Assembly (NCBI RefSeq): GCF_002368095.1
Contig: NZ_AP018227.1
Coordinates: forward strand, 4,675,782-4,739,781
Direction: 5' to 3'
DNA: 64,000 nucleotides
DNA from: Calothrix parasitica NIES-267
GTDB lineage: Bacteria > Cyanobacteriota > Cyanobacteriia > Cyanobacteriales > Nostocaceae
Shown: positions 34,720-44,311 of the stretch, one piece after another
Position numbering within the stretch: position 1 is the first letter of the stretch
How the letters are laid out: every line of letters begins with the position of its first letter
Position numbers and translations under genes: made by a program
Notes under the pieces: generated by a model
Databases searched by the model: none
The model's input: the letters and a program-made list of their open reading frames with translations, nothing else
What the model was told of the DNA's origin: nothing

Positions 34720-35635
34720 AAAGTCCAAACTGACAAAACACCTCACTAGCAGCCCGATGTAACAAAGAATGCCGCCAAACTAAAGATTTCATATCGTCCG
34801 CGTAACCCCCACCGATAACGCAAGCAACGGGATATCCAGCACCGACACAAGTACTCAAAACCTGCATTTCCCGTCGATAAATTCCCGTATCAGTTAAAGC
34901 CAACTTGCCCAATTTATCGCCGATGTGGGGGTCAACTCCGGCATCATATAATACTAAATCCGGCTTCACTTGCGCTAATAAATCCGGTAAATATTTAGCC
35001 AAAGTTTGTAAATATGCATCATCTTCCATCCCCTCGGGAAGAGGTACATCTAAATCGCTCTTTTGTTTTCTACCAGGAAAGTTAATTTCACAATGCATTG
35101 AAAAGGTAAAAACGCTGTCGTCACCTTGAAAAATAAAAGCGGTACCGTCACCTTGATGTACATCTAAATCAACAATGAGGATTTTTTCAGCTAGATTGAG
35201 TTTTTGGATCGCACGAGTTGCTATAGCGAAATCATTGAAGATACAAAAACCACTACCGTAACTGGGGAAAGCATGATGGGTTCCTCCAGCGGTATTACAA
35301 GCCAAACCTTTATTTAAAGCTAATTTCGCCGCTAAAATCGTACCACCAACCGCAGTACAGGTACGGTTAACTAATTGCGGACTCCAAGGTAAACCAATCC
35401 GTCGTTGTGCTTTTGTATCGAGGGTTCCCAGCAAATAACCTTGTACAAATTCCTTAGTGTGAACTAATTCGATAGTTGATTGATTTGGTTTTTGAGGAGC
35501 ATGGAATTGGTTTAAATCTGCGACACCATCTGATAATAATAATTCGTAGAGCAAACGAAATTTAGGCATCGGGAAACGATGAGCATCCGGTAAGGGAGTA
35601 ACGTAATCTGGGTGGTAGATGATTGGTAAAGACAT
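34718..35635 (-). CDS. Histone deacetylase-like (class IV/AcuC-type) hydrolase
   Basis: 305 residues from MSLPIIYHPDYVTPLP; a TTG 21 bp upstream is rejected as a start because the family begins at this methionine. The arginase/deacetylase fold is shown by GGTHHAFPSYGSGFCIFNDF (the His pair), LIVDLDVHQGDGTAFIF (zinc ligands Asp and His), FSMHCEINFPGRKQKSDLDV, YDAGVDPHIGDKLG (third zinc Asp) and VIGGGYADD. Such enzymes remove acetyl groups from lysines or small polyamine-like substrates in the cytoplasm. The substrate here is unknown. Confidence 0.9.
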   Translation of the reverse strand: MSLPIIYHPDYVTPLPDAHRFPMPKFRLLYELLLSDGVADLNQFHAPQKPNQSTIELVHTKEFVQGYLLGTLDTKAQRRIGLPWSPQLVNRTCTAVGGTILAAKLALNKGLACNTAGGTHHAFPSYGSGFCIFNDFAIATRAIQKLNLAEKILIVDLDVHQGDGTAFIFQGDDSVFTFSMHCEINFPGRKQKSDLDVPLPEGMEDDAYLQTLAKYLPDLLAQVKPDLVLYDAGVDPHIGDKLGKLALTDTGIYRREMQVLSTCVGAGYPVACVIGGGYADDMKSLVWRHSLLHRAASEVFCQFGL

Positions 35636-35639
35636 GGAA

Positions 35640-35880
35640 AGAGTTAGGAGTAGCAAGTAATTAAATTACCACTTTTTATAGTTATCTCTGCTCCAGGAAC
35701 ATATTCCTAGTCGTGGGAGCATCTTGCTCTCTATTAATTATCTGTATCTTCCAATTACCAATTATCAATTACCAATTACCAATTACCAATTATCAATTAT
35801 CAATTATCAATTACCAATTACCAATTACCAATTACTCCATTACCAATTACCAATTACCGATTACCCAAATTATCAAAATA
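35640..35880. repeat. AATTACC/AATTATC heptamer array
   Basis: A dense array of CAATTACCAATTACC and ATCAATTATCAATT heptamers at about 35746-35866 fills the gap between the divergent HDAC-like and MscS genes. Also present is a fragment GAGCATCTTGCTC at 35720, related to the hairpin at 29418. A 64-codon frame through the array is an artefact. Confidence 0.8.
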
Positions 35881-35952
35881 GTAAATAAACTTTTAGATTG
35901 TACTTGAGTTTATCGTGATAATGTATTTCAAAATCTACAGTGCGGGATTATC

Positions 35953-37023
35953 ATGACGATAGAATCAATTCAACCGTTTATCGCACCAGTTCTATTTGTC
36001 CTAATTGGCTTAATGGCTGGAATAATAGCAGAAAAGATTATCTTCAGTCGATTAAAGAGCGTTGCCGATAAAAAGCATATACCGGGAAGCGATATTATCT
36101 TCAGTTCTTTGCGACGTATCCCTTTTACCTGGTTTGTACTTGCTGGCTTTTTCGGAGCAATTTTAAGTTATTCGCTTAAACAAGATGTTACTACTGCGTT
36201 ACAAAAGATTGTTATTGCAATTTTTCTATTCACAGTAACATTAGTTCTAGCTCGTCTCGCTGCTGGTTTTGTCAGTTTATTTATGCAGCGAACTGAAGGG
36301 GTTTCTACATCGCTGATTTCTAATCTCGTCAAAACTCTGGTTTTTGTTCTGGGTTCGTTAATCATATTCCAAACTATAGGAATTGAAATTACACCGATTA
36401 TTACAACTTTAGGTATCGGTGGTTTAGCCGTTGGTTTAGCATTACAAGATACTTTAGCAAATTTATTTTCTGGTTTTTACTTAATCCTTTCTAAGCAAGT
36501 TAAAACAGGAGACTATATAAAATTAGATTCGGAAGAAGAAGGTTATATTACTGATATAACCTGGAGAAATATAACCATCGAAGAACTTTCTAAAAATACG
36601 ATTATCGTTCCCAACTCAAAGTTAGCTTCAGCAAATTTCACTAATTACCATTTACCAGTTAAAGAATTAACTTTAACCATGGATGTAGGTGTTAGTTATG
36701 ATAGCGATTTGGAACAGGTAGAAAGAATTACCGTAGAAGTTGCAAAGGAAGTGATGCAAGAAATAGCACCTGATTTAGTAGAAAATGAGCCTTTTATAAG
36801 ATTCCATACTTTTAACGATTTCAGCATCGACTTTACACTTTACATGCGAATCAGCGAATTTTTCGACCTCAGAATTGGAAAGCATTTATTCGTCAAGAAA
36901 CTGCATAAGCGTTACAACCAAGAAGGAATATCAATTCCATTCCCAATTCGAGATATTTACATCAAAGAAAATGTTAATTCAAACATTAACGGAAATACCA
37001 AAACAAACGGTGCGATGAATTAA
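35953..37023 (+). CDS. MscS-type mechanosensitive channel
   Basis: 356 residues. Three to four membrane segments lie in the first 175 residues (FIAPVLFVLIGLMAGIIAEK, PFTWFVLAGFFGAILSY, IVIAIFLFTVTLVLARLAAG, IIFQTIGIEITPIITTLGIG). The pore helix GIGGLAVGLALQDTLANLF follows, then the cytosolic vestibule (GDYIKLDSEEEGYITDITWR, IIVPNSKLASANFTNYH). It opens when membrane tension rises in hypo-osmotic shock. The C-terminal 15 residues (NSNINGNTKTNGAMN) are low-complexity. A Family A repeat follows 17 bp after its stop. Confidence 0.92.
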   Translation: MTIESIQPFIAPVLFVLIGLMAGIIAEKIIFSRLKSVADKKHIPGSDIIFSSLRRIPFTWFVLAGFFGAILSYSLKQDVTTALQKIVIAIFLFTVTLVLARLAAGFVSLFMQRTEGVSTSLISNLVKTLVFVLGSLIIFQTIGIEITPIITTLGIGGLAVGLALQDTLANLFSGFYLILSKQVKTGDYIKLDSEEEGYITDITWRNITIEELSKNTIIVPNSKLASANFTNYHLPVKELTLTMDVGVSYDSDLEQVERITVEVAKEVMQEIAPDLVENEPFIRFHTFNDFSIDFTLYMRISEFFDLRIGKHLFVKKLHKRYNQEGISIPFPIRDIYIKENVNSNINGNTKTNGAMN

Positions 37024-37039
37024 AAAGAATTAAATATTC

Positions 37040-37109
37040 GTAGGGTGTGTGACGGTTTCAAATAATTTCAAAAACAAACTAATCAGCTTGTGATTACCGT
37101 CACGCACCA
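37040..37109. repeat. Family A repeat, copy 7
   Basis: GTAGGGTGTGTGACGG to CCGTCACGCACCA, 70 bp. Its centre (TTTCAAATAATTTCAAAAAC) is nearly the same as that of copy 8 at 40832, so these two are the most recently related pair in the window. The remaining 350 bp before the Calx-beta gene hold a short hairpin (AAGGATTAAAATCCTT, 37232-37247), ACCAATTAACAATTATC heptamers and an AT-rich upstream region. Confidence 0.8.
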
Positions 37110-37476
37110 TTTAACTTAGGTAGTCACAATCAATTAAAAAATAATCTTGTTTTAAACAACTTTGGAAGTCAATTCATATTAAAATTGTGGGTTGCGCTCT
37201 CTGCGACAAAACTTAAAGAATAGTTTATAAAAAGGATTAAAATCCTTACTACGAACTTTTAATATTAGATACCAATCACCAATTAACAATTATCAGTTAC
37301 CAATTACCGACTACCTATTCTTATCCGTATTATCACAAGTTTTGAATGTGTTCGCTAAATCAAAACAGTGTAAATACGTAGTTTATTTTCTCTATCTATC
37401 TTATTTTGACATTCAAAACTAGCTTAGGTTACAACCGATGGGAGGATTTTACGGATAAAACATAAAACTCTTTGAT

Positions 37477-40400
37477 ATGGAAGATAATTTTTTAGAAGTA
37501 ATGGAATTACAAGCGGAAGAGGCTTTGGAATTCATTCAGGAACTGACGGAAGTAAGTATTGCTGTTGATTTGATGAGTGTTGGTGAGGATGGCGGTAAAG
37601 CTCTCAAATATACTTTTACTCGTACTGATGATGATATTAGTAATGCTTTAATAGTTAATTTTACTGTCAGTGGGGAAGCGACTTTTGATACAGATTATAG
37701 CCAAGAGGGTGCAGAAGAATTTAATGCTACTACAGGTAAAGTAACTATTGCTGAGGGAGAAACAACCGCTACAGTTACTATTACACCAATCGCAGATAGT
37801 GAAATTGAATCGGATGAATTGGTGAAATTAACCGTTGCACCTGGAAGTGATTATATCTTCGATGCGGATACATCCGGAATGGCAAAAAGTGCGATCGCGA
37901 ATGACGATGTTAAGTTAAATGTCGATTGGGCTAAGCAATTTGGTAATAATGGTAGTGGCTATCAGTACCTTACCTTAAATGAGGAAGGAAATACTTATGT
38001 TACTGGGTGGTTTACAGGTCAAGCGACTATCGGCAATAATACTCTCACGCCTGAAGGTAATTCAGATACTTTCGTAGCCAAATTTGATAAAGATGGAAAT
38101 GCCAGGTGGGCGAAGAATTTTGGTGGAAATACTTCTGAAGAGATTAGAGGTATTGCTGTAGATAATGAAGGTAGCACTTACATTGCTGGAAAATTTAGAG
38201 ACACAGCTTTCTTTGGAAATGATTCTCTTGAAGGAGGTGAGTTTGGTAATACCTTCGTTGCCAAGCTTGATAACAATGGTGATACTTTATGGGCTAAAAA
38301 ATTAGACGATAATAATCTATATCAATATACTGCTGGTATTGACATAGATAATAAAGGTAATGCTTATATTACCGGAAAATTTGAGAATACAAAAACTTCT
38401 GGTAATACTACTCTTGAAGGTGGAAAAGACAGTAAAGGTGATGTTTTTGTTGGAAAGCTTAATAATAAAGGTGATGTACTGTGGGTAAAAGATTATGAGT
38501 ATGACGCAGTTTCTGATATTACAGTAGATGCTGAAGGCAACACTTATATTGCGGGAAGATTTGAAGATACAGTAATTTTTGGTAACAACACCCTCGAAGG
38601 TGGTGAATCAGGTGATGCTTTCGTAGCGAAGTTTGACAGCAATGGTGATGTAATTTGGGCTAAAGATTTTGACGGTGACGACGGATATGATAGAGCTAGT
38701 AGTATTACTTTAGATTCTGAAGGCAATATTTACGTTGCTGGAGAATTTAGGGAAGCTAATGAATCAGGTGATATATTTGTTGCCAAACTTAATAGCAAGG
38801 GTGATGTACTGTGGGAAGAGGAATTTGAAACTAGCAATAATAATTCTATAGGAGCCGAAGGAATTGCTGTAGACGATATAGGCAATAGTTATGTTACCGG
38901 ATATTATTTCGGTGAAAGCATAAGTGTTGGTAACTTTATGCTTTATAGTCAAAATGATAAATCTTCTCAAGGTAGAGATTCCTTCATTGCCAAGCTTGAC
39001 AAAGAGGGTGAAGTTAAGTGGGTTCAAAATTTAGGCGGTAATAATCCAGAAGATATATCCGATATCGATGTAAATGATGACAAAATCTACATTACTGGAG
39101 ACTTTTATAGAGCAGGAGAAGTTACTTTCGGTGAAAACACTTTTACTACTCAAAATAAGTACGATAGTTTTCTTGTCAAACTAACAGAAACCAAACCAGA
39201 AGCAGAAAAAGAGAAACCAGAAGTTATTTTATCGGTTAATTCAAATAGCATTGCTGAAAATACTAATAATCAAATCACCTACACTTTCACTCGTAAAGGT
39301 GATATTACAGAAATTTTAACGGTAAATTTTACTGTCGATGGTAGCGCTAATTTTAATCAGGATTACAGATTAACGGGTGCAAAAGAATTTAACGGTAGCG
39401 AAGGCAAAGTTACTTTTAAAGCAGGAGAAGCAACTGCTAATGTTAATTTAAATATTATCGACGATACCATTATTGAGCAAGATGAAACGGTAGCTTTAAG
39501 TTTAGCGATGGGAAGCAATTACACCGTTTCTAAAACAGATGTGGCTGCAAATACTATAACTATCATCAATGATGACAAGGAAATTATCGTCGATGAAAAA
39601 CCAGATATTCCGGTTGATAATCGTGATAATGACAATGATAGGAATGATGAAAAACCAGATACTCCGGTTGATAAAGGTAACAATGACGAGGATGACAAAA
39701 ACGAAGATGTTTTAAATGGTAATGATAATAATGACAACGACGACGATGATGACGATACAGAATTTAGCTTAGCATCTAAAGGCAAACAAACCTTTAAATT
39801 CAAAAGCAAATTTAAAAATGGTAAATCTTCTATCAAGTTTTCTTTTAAAAGCAAAAATGTTGAAGAATTAAAAGAAATTGCTGTTGTTACTGTTGATGAT
39901 GATGAGGGAACTATCGACGGAATTTCTCCCGACGCTGAAGGATATCTCGAAGCAGCTTTAAATCGTTCTAAAAGCATCTTTTCTCTGTTAGGAAATATAC
40001 CTAACGGTTTTGCTGATATAGATATTGAAAAAGTTTTAGAATTCAGCAGCGAAACTAGTTTCCGTTTCTTATCTGTTAAAGGTGGAACTCTTCAAGGAGT
40101 CAAAAGCGGTAAAGTCAACAAATCTCAAGTTACTTTATCTTCTACTGATTTTTTACAAGTAACCGAATCGGGGAAAAACAACTTTGACTTAGATTTTGCA
40201 GGTGTACAAATCAAAATGAAATTCGATGCTGAAGCTAAAAAAGCTATCGGTAGCGGATTGCAAGAAACAATGGAAGTTATTGATTTACGTGAAATGACTA
40301 CCAAACAAACTGCAACCTTTACCGTTTACCGAGAAGCTGCATTTGAGAACGTTATCGGTTTCTACCAGGTAACAAGTGAAGATGGTGGTATCGATACAGA

Positions 40401-40776
40401 CGGTGATGGTACAGCTGATATATTTGTTGGAGATGCTGGTTATGCACAAGCAGCAGTACAAAACCGTATCGCTAGTATTGATTTAAAAGTAGGAAACGAA
40501 GCTACAAACAAAATTACAGGTGAATTAGAAGCTGGTGCAATTATTGTACCTTTCCTGATGGTTAAAGGTACTTTAGAAGAATTTGATGAGATTTTCTTCC
40601 CATATATTGGTGCTAATTCTGATGGTATTGACCATGTAATGATGCTTGGTGATAATACTTTTGGATTTGAGGACTTACCTGGAGGTGGAGATAGAGACTT
40701 CAACGATATTATTGCCAAGGTTGAATTTACTAACGATGTTATTGCTCAAGTTGATTCTAATAATGTAAGTACTTAA
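37477..40776 (+). CDS. Calx-beta / SBBP propeller / DUF4114 protein
   Basis: 1099 residues. Order: Calx-beta domain (about 36-140), a propeller-like block of SBBP repeats (about 145-570; units such as VAKFDSNGDVIWAKDF and GNIYVAGEF), a second Calx-beta domain (about 580-700), an Asp/Asn-rich linker (about 704-761), a Lys/Phe-rich segment (KGKQTFKFKSKFKNGKSS), and a C-terminal DUF4114 domain ending DLPGGGDRDFNDIIAKVEF. Calx-beta and the Asp-rich linker should bind calcium. No classical signal peptide is present, as in many cyanobacterial surface proteins exported by type I systems. Likely a cell-surface or extracellular protein. Confidence 0.82.
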   Translation: MEDNFLEVMELQAEEALEFIQELTEVSIAVDLMSVGEDGGKALKYTFTRTDDDISNALIVNFTVSGEATFDTDYSQEGAEEFNATTGKVTIAEGETTATVTITPIADSEIESDELVKLTVAPGSDYIFDADTSGMAKSAIANDDVKLNVDWAKQFGNNGSGYQYLTLNEEGNTYVTGWFTGQATIGNNTLTPEGNSDTFVAKFDKDGNARWAKNFGGNTSEEIRGIAVDNEGSTYIAGKFRDTAFFGNDSLEGGEFGNTFVAKLDNNGDTLWAKKLDDNNLYQYTAGIDIDNKGNAYITGKFENTKTSGNTTLEGGKDSKGDVFVGKLNNKGDVLWVKDYEYDAVSDITVDAEGNTYIAGRFEDTVIFGNNTLEGGESGDAFVAKFDSNGDVIWAKDFDGDDGYDRASSITLDSEGNIYVAGEFREANESGDIFVAKLNSKGDVLWEEEFETSNNNSIGAEGIAVDDIGNSYVTGYYFGESISVGNFMLYSQNDKSSQGRDSFIAKLDKEGEVKWVQNLGGNNPEDISDIDVNDDKIYITGDFYRAGEVTFGENTFTTQNKYDSFLVKLTETKPEAEKEKPEVILSVNSNSIAENTNNQITYTFTRKGDITEILTVNFTVDGSANFNQDYRLTGAKEFNGSEGKVTFKAGEATANVNLNIIDDTIIEQDETVALSLAMGSNYTVSKTDVAANTITIINDDKEIIVDEKPDIPVDNRDNDNDRNDEKPDTPVDKGNNDEDDKNEDVLNGNDNNDNDDDDDDTEFSLASKGKQTFKFKSKFKNGKSSIKFSFKSKNVEELKEIAVVTVDDDEGTIDGISPDAEGYLEAALNRSKSIFSLLGNIPNGFADIDIEKVLEFSSETSFRFLSVKGGTLQGVKSGKVNKSQVTLSSTDFLQVTESGKNNFDLDFAGVQIKMKFDAEAKKAIGSGLQETMEVIDLREMTTKQTATFTVYREAAFENVIGFYQVTSEDGGIDTDGDGTADIFVGDAGYAQAAVQNRIASIDLKVGNEATNKITGELEAGAIIVPFLMVKGTLEEFDEIFFPYIGANSDGIDHVMMLGDNTFGFEDLPGGGDRDFNDIIAKVEFTNDVIAQVDSNNVST

Positions 40777-40787
40777 TTGGAAATAAC

Positions 40788-41060
40788 CTCACCGCCTTCC
40801 CCTCTACTTGTTAAGGAGAAGGCTGATTTTTGTAGGGTGTGTGAGGGTTTCAAATAATTTCAAAAACAAACCAATAAATGTGTTATTACCGTCACGCACC
40901 ATTCAACCGTGATGACACAACAAATCAATTCGATTAAATATGAGAGCGATAATCAAAAACACGATTTTTAAAATCCGGTTCCTTAATACCTGTTTTACAC
41001 TATGTCGGTTGTGAACTAATATTATGTCGAGAGACGTAGCACTGCGGAAGTCTCTACACA
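40788..41060. repeat. Repeat cluster: Family B remnant, Family A copy 8, Family C copy 4
   Basis: After the DUF4114 gene come a short Family B form (40788-40826), Family A copy 8 (40832-40902, ends GTAGGGTGTGTGAGGG and ACCGTCACGCACCA) and an altered Family C copy (41030-41060) in which the second arm reads GCGGAAGTCTC. The rest of the 369-bp gap before the hydrolase gene is AT-rich and empty. Confidence 0.75.
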
Positions 41061-41145
41061 AGTGTGAAAATATTTTTTATTAACTCTCGAATACTCATAA
41101 ACCATTACCATAATAAGAAAGCCTTTACTTATCTTCACAAAAACC

Positions 41146-42036
41146 GTGACTATTACACCACAATCAACAATCGCTTTTGAAAAACTGTTTTGGAATTGGA
41201 AGGGTTACAAAATTCAATATACCGTCATAGGTACGGGACAACCCTTAGTATTAATCCACGGTTTCGGTGCTTCTATCGGACATTGGAAGAAAAATATTCC
41301 CGTATTAGCCGACGCTGGATATCAAGTTTTTGCTTTGGATTTATTAGGTTTCGGTGGTTCGGATAAAGCACCAATTGAATACAGCGTAGATTTGTGGGTG
41401 GAATTACTAAAAGATTTTTGGTCAGAACATATCAAGCAACCTGCTGTATTTATCGGTAATTCTGTAGGTGCATTAATTAGTTTAACCGTAGCAGTAGAAC
41501 ATCCTGAAATCACTACCGGAGCAGTTTTAATTAACGCTGCTGGAGGGTTGAGTCATCGCTCGGACGAACTAAACCCGGTATTAGGTTTTGTTATGGGTTC
41601 TTTTAACAAACTAGTCAGCAATCCCATCACCGGTAAATTCGTATTTAATAATATTCGTAGAAAATCGCAGATTAAACGCACTCTTTACCAAGTTTATCGC
41701 GACCGTAACGCAGTCACCGATGAACTTGTAGATATGCTCTATCAACCATCCTGCGACCCAGGAGCGCAACAGGTATTTGCATCAATATTAACAGCACCTC
41801 CCGGTACTTCCCCTGACGAATTATTACCTAAATTAGAGCGTCCGTTATTGGTAATTTGGGGAGCAGATGACCCCTGGACACCAATCGGAGGAGCAAAAGT
41901 TTACGAACAAGCGAGAGATAACGGTAAAGATATCAAAATAGTACCCATACCTGGAGCGGGTCACTGTCCCCATGATGAAGTACCTGCAAAGGTGAATCCC
42001 GAGATTGTTAATTGGGTAATGGGGATTGGGGGATAG
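41146..42036 (+). CDS. Alpha/beta hydrolase
   Basis: 296 residues from a GTG start at 41146. It is an alpha/beta hydrolase with oxyanion-hole HGFGASIGHWKKN, nucleophile Ser in FIGNSVGALISL (about residue 107), acid Asp in WGADDPWTP and base His in GAGHCPHDE. The LDLLGFGGSDKAP and INAAGGLSHRSDE segments resemble cyanobacterial and plant hydrolases near pheophytinase, so a role on a chlorophyll- or lipid-derived ester is possible but unproven. No signal peptide is seen. Low-complexity GAGGGGGAAGAGGG DNA follows the stop. Confidence 0.82.
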   Translation: MTITPQSTIAFEKLFWNWKGYKIQYTVIGTGQPLVLIHGFGASIGHWKKNIPVLADAGYQVFALDLLGFGGSDKAPIEYSVDLWVELLKDFWSEHIKQPAVFIGNSVGALISLTVAVEHPEITTGAVLINAAGGLSHRSDELNPVLGFVMGSFNKLVSNPITGKFVFNNIRRKSQIKRTLYQVYRDRNAVTDELVDMLYQPSCDPGAQQVFASILTAPPGTSPDELLPKLERPLLVIWGADDPWTPIGGAKVYEQARDNGKDIKIVPIPGAGHCPHDEVPAKVNPEIVNWVMGIGG

Positions 42037-42190
42037 GGAGAGGGGGAAGAGGGGGTAGAGGGGGAAGAGAGGGAAGAGGGGGAGACAAGAAGACAAGGGG
42101 AATTAAAGTTAGGAATTAAGTTAATACTGTTAACTTTTTACCAATTACCCATTACCTATTACCAATTACCCATTCCCAATCCCCAATTCC

Positions 42191-43030
42191 TTAACTTTCA
42201 AAAGTATTACAAGCTTCAACACTACCGGTTTGAATACCTGTTTTAAACCATTTGACGCGCTGTGCTGAGCTTCCGTGAGTGAAGGATTCGGGGACTACAT
42301 ATCCTTTGGCTTGCTTTTGCAATCTGTCATCACCAATACTAGCTGCTGCATTGATAGCTTCTTCAACGTCTCCTTGTTCGATGATTTGTCTTTGTCTGTC
42401 CGCGTGATGTGCCCAAATTCCTGCGAAACAATCTGCTTGTAATTCTAATCTGACAGAAAGTTGATTTGCTTGAACTTGACCGACTCGATTTTGAATATTC
42501 CTTACTCTGGTAGATATTCCCATCAAATTCTGAACGTGATGTCCGACTTCGTGAGCGATTACATATGCTTGAGCAAAGTCTCCAGGAGCGCCAAGTTTAT
42601 TTTTTAAATCTCGGAAAAAGCTTAAATCCAAATATACTTTTTGGTCGGGGGGACAGTAAAAAGGGCCGACAGCGGAACTCGTATAACCACAAGCTGATTC
42701 TACTGCATTTTCAAAAAGAACTAATTTCGGTTCCCTATAGTTTCTTCCCATTTTTCTAAATAAAGGGTTCCATGTATCCTCAGTATCGGCGAGTACAACA
42801 GAAACAAATTGTTTCATCGTGTCATTACGCTGGGAAGTTGTTTGAGTTGGACTAGAATAACCGTCATCTTGAGGCGCTATTTGTTCAATAACTGCCGGGT
42901 CTACACCGAGAAAAATTGCAATTAAAGTGAGAATCAAACCGCCCAAACCACCACCAACTAATCCAGGAGAAACCTTTCTACCGCGTCTGTCTTCAACATT
43001 ATCGCTTCTTCGACCAAATTCCCAACGCAT
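42191..43030 (-). CDS. YpfJ-type neutral zinc metallopeptidase
   Basis: 279 residues. The N-terminal segment RWEFGRRSDNVEDRRGRKVS is followed by a single membrane anchor (GLVGGGLGGLILTLIAIFLG, about 23-43) and then a zinc peptidase domain. The HExxH motif is HEVGHHVQNLMG, with the third ligand in ELQADCFAGIWAHH. PFYCPPDQKVYLDLSFF is a further family mark. The enzyme should be membrane-bound with its catalytic part outside the cytoplasm; its substrate is unknown. It converges with the hydrolase gene across 154 bp of repeats. Confidence 0.88.
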   Translation of the reverse strand: MRWEFGRRSDNVEDRRGRKVSPGLVGGGLGGLILTLIAIFLGVDPAVIEQIAPQDDGYSSPTQTTSQRNDTMKQFVSVVLADTEDTWNPLFRKMGRNYREPKLVLFENAVESACGYTSSAVGPFYCPPDQKVYLDLSFFRDLKNKLGAPGDFAQAYVIAHEVGHHVQNLMGISTRVRNIQNRVGQVQANQLSVRLELQADCFAGIWAHHADRQRQIIEQGDVEEAINAAASIGDDRLQKQAKGYVVPESFTHGSSAQRVKWFKTGIQTGSVEACNTFES

Positions 43031-43211
43031 AATAATTAGTAATTAGTAATCAGTAATCCGTAATTATTATACAGATGGGTTTTGATACCTATTCTTTATA
43101 AATTACGAATATTTAATATCCATTCGTAGTATCAGGGATTGATAATCATTTTGCAAACTAACTTTAGTCTGACCTCTGAATTTTTGGTTTATAGCTCAAG
43201 ACAGAGAAAGG

Positions 43212-43266
43212 TTCGTAGTTGCGCTTTAGCATCAAAACAGCTTTGGCGCTAAAGCGCAACTACGAA
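43212..43266. repeat. 19-bp perfect inverted repeat upstream of fibrillin gene
   Basis: Arms TTCGTAGTTGCGCTTTAGC (43212-43230) and the exact complement at 43248-43266 with a 17-base loop. The right arm ends 12 bases before the fibrillin start codon, so the hairpin would sit in or next to the leader. Confidence 0.75.
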
Positions 43267-43278
43267 CATAATAAAAAT

Positions 43279-43884
43279 ATGAAAGCAGAAAATCCCAGTC
43301 ATAATTCTCTAAAAACTGAGCTATCACAAAGATTATCAGCTTTACCATTGCAGCAAGCCATATTTCCCCAATCAGAACCGGAAATAGACAATCTTATCCG
43401 AAAATTAGAAGAAATAAACCCCAATCCACGACCGTTAAATTTTGAAAATCAAGCTTTATTATCTGGTCATTGGCAGCTAACATATGCTTCCAACGGAACG
43501 GTAGTTACCCGTAAATTCGACACAATCCCAGATTGGACGGGAATAAAAATCAAACAGGTATATCAAAAATTGAACTGTTCCGATAGCGGAATAGTAACTT
43601 CTAACAATGCCAAAATCGAATTACCTTTATTAGGAGAGTTGAAAATTCAAGCTTCGGGAATTTGGAAATGTGAAGAAGATGAATTAACGGCTTTAGTCAG
43701 CTTCGATGCATTTGCATTTCAAGCAACAAAACCCTTGAATTTACCATTAGGTTTACCCGAATTAAAAATCCCAGTTATTGAAGCTCTCCGCAATGAAGCA
43801 GTATGGATAACATCTTACCTAGATGAAGAAATTCGAGTCGGAAGGGGGAAGACAGGTAATTTATTTTTATTTCGGCGAGAATAA
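43279..43884 (+). CDS. PAP/fibrillin family protein
   Basis: 201 residues from the ATG at 43279; an in-frame start at 43219 lies inside an inverted repeat and is rejected. The family is shown by LSGHWQLTYASNGTVVTRKF, QVYQKLNCSDSG, LPLLGELKIQASGIWKC and the C-terminal WITSYLDEEIRVGRGKTGNLFLFRR. PAP/fibrillin proteins associate with thylakoid lipids and help protect photosystems under stress; they have a lipocalin-like barrel. No transmembrane segment is present. Confidence 0.87.
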   Translation: MKAENPSHNSLKTELSQRLSALPLQQAIFPQSEPEIDNLIRKLEEINPNPRPLNFENQALLSGHWQLTYASNGTVVTRKFDTIPDWTGIKIKQVYQKLNCSDSGIVTSNNAKIELPLLGELKIQASGIWKCEEDELTALVSFDAFAFQATKPLNLPLGLPELKIPVIEALRNEAVWITSYLDEEIRVGRGKTGNLFLFRRE

Positions 43885-44311
43885 AGGTTTTGAGGTCAAA
43901 GGTTAGAAGTTAAAATTTTTTCCGGTAGTTTTCCGGAATTACTCGTAACCGATTGGTAGCAATGACTCGGTGGTTCAATGAGTGAGCATAAATAAACATT
44001 TCAATAACCTTTTAATAAATTTTTGACTTCGCAGAAATCATGTACCAGTAGCCCAGCCTTTACGGTTGGGTTTTTTTTAGACAAAGAATGTAGAGACGTA
44101 GCAGTGCTACGTCTCCTAATTTGTGGGGATAAAGAGAGTTAGGAGTTAAGAGTTATTTTTCTATACTCACTACAAATTATCAATTACCAATTACCCATCC
44201 CCAATTACCAATTCCCAATTCTCAAAATTAAAGTACGATTGTTCTACCATAACTACATTAACGATAGTATTATTAAAGATTGTCCCTTGCCGCCATCCCC
44301 AGAAAGCTGAT
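43885..44311. other. Gap with orphan terminator and repeats before uvrA
   Basis: 427 bp with no protein gene. It includes a strong terminator (44052-44078, listed separately), Family C copy 5 (44089-44118), AATTACCAATTACCC heptamers, and the uvrA upstream region. The stretch 43900-44050 before the terminator could be a small RNA or the 3' tail of the fibrillin transcript. Confidence 0.5.
44052..44078 (+). terminator. Rho-independent terminator
   Basis: CCCAGCC-TTTACG-GTTGGG followed by eight T. It is the clearest intrinsic terminator in the window, 168 bp after the fibrillin stop codon. Confidence 0.8.

Noticed and set aside
35713-35907. 64-codon frame and possible CRISPR-like repeats
   Set aside because: The array is tandem heptamers without unique spacers, so it is neither a gene nor a CRISPR array.
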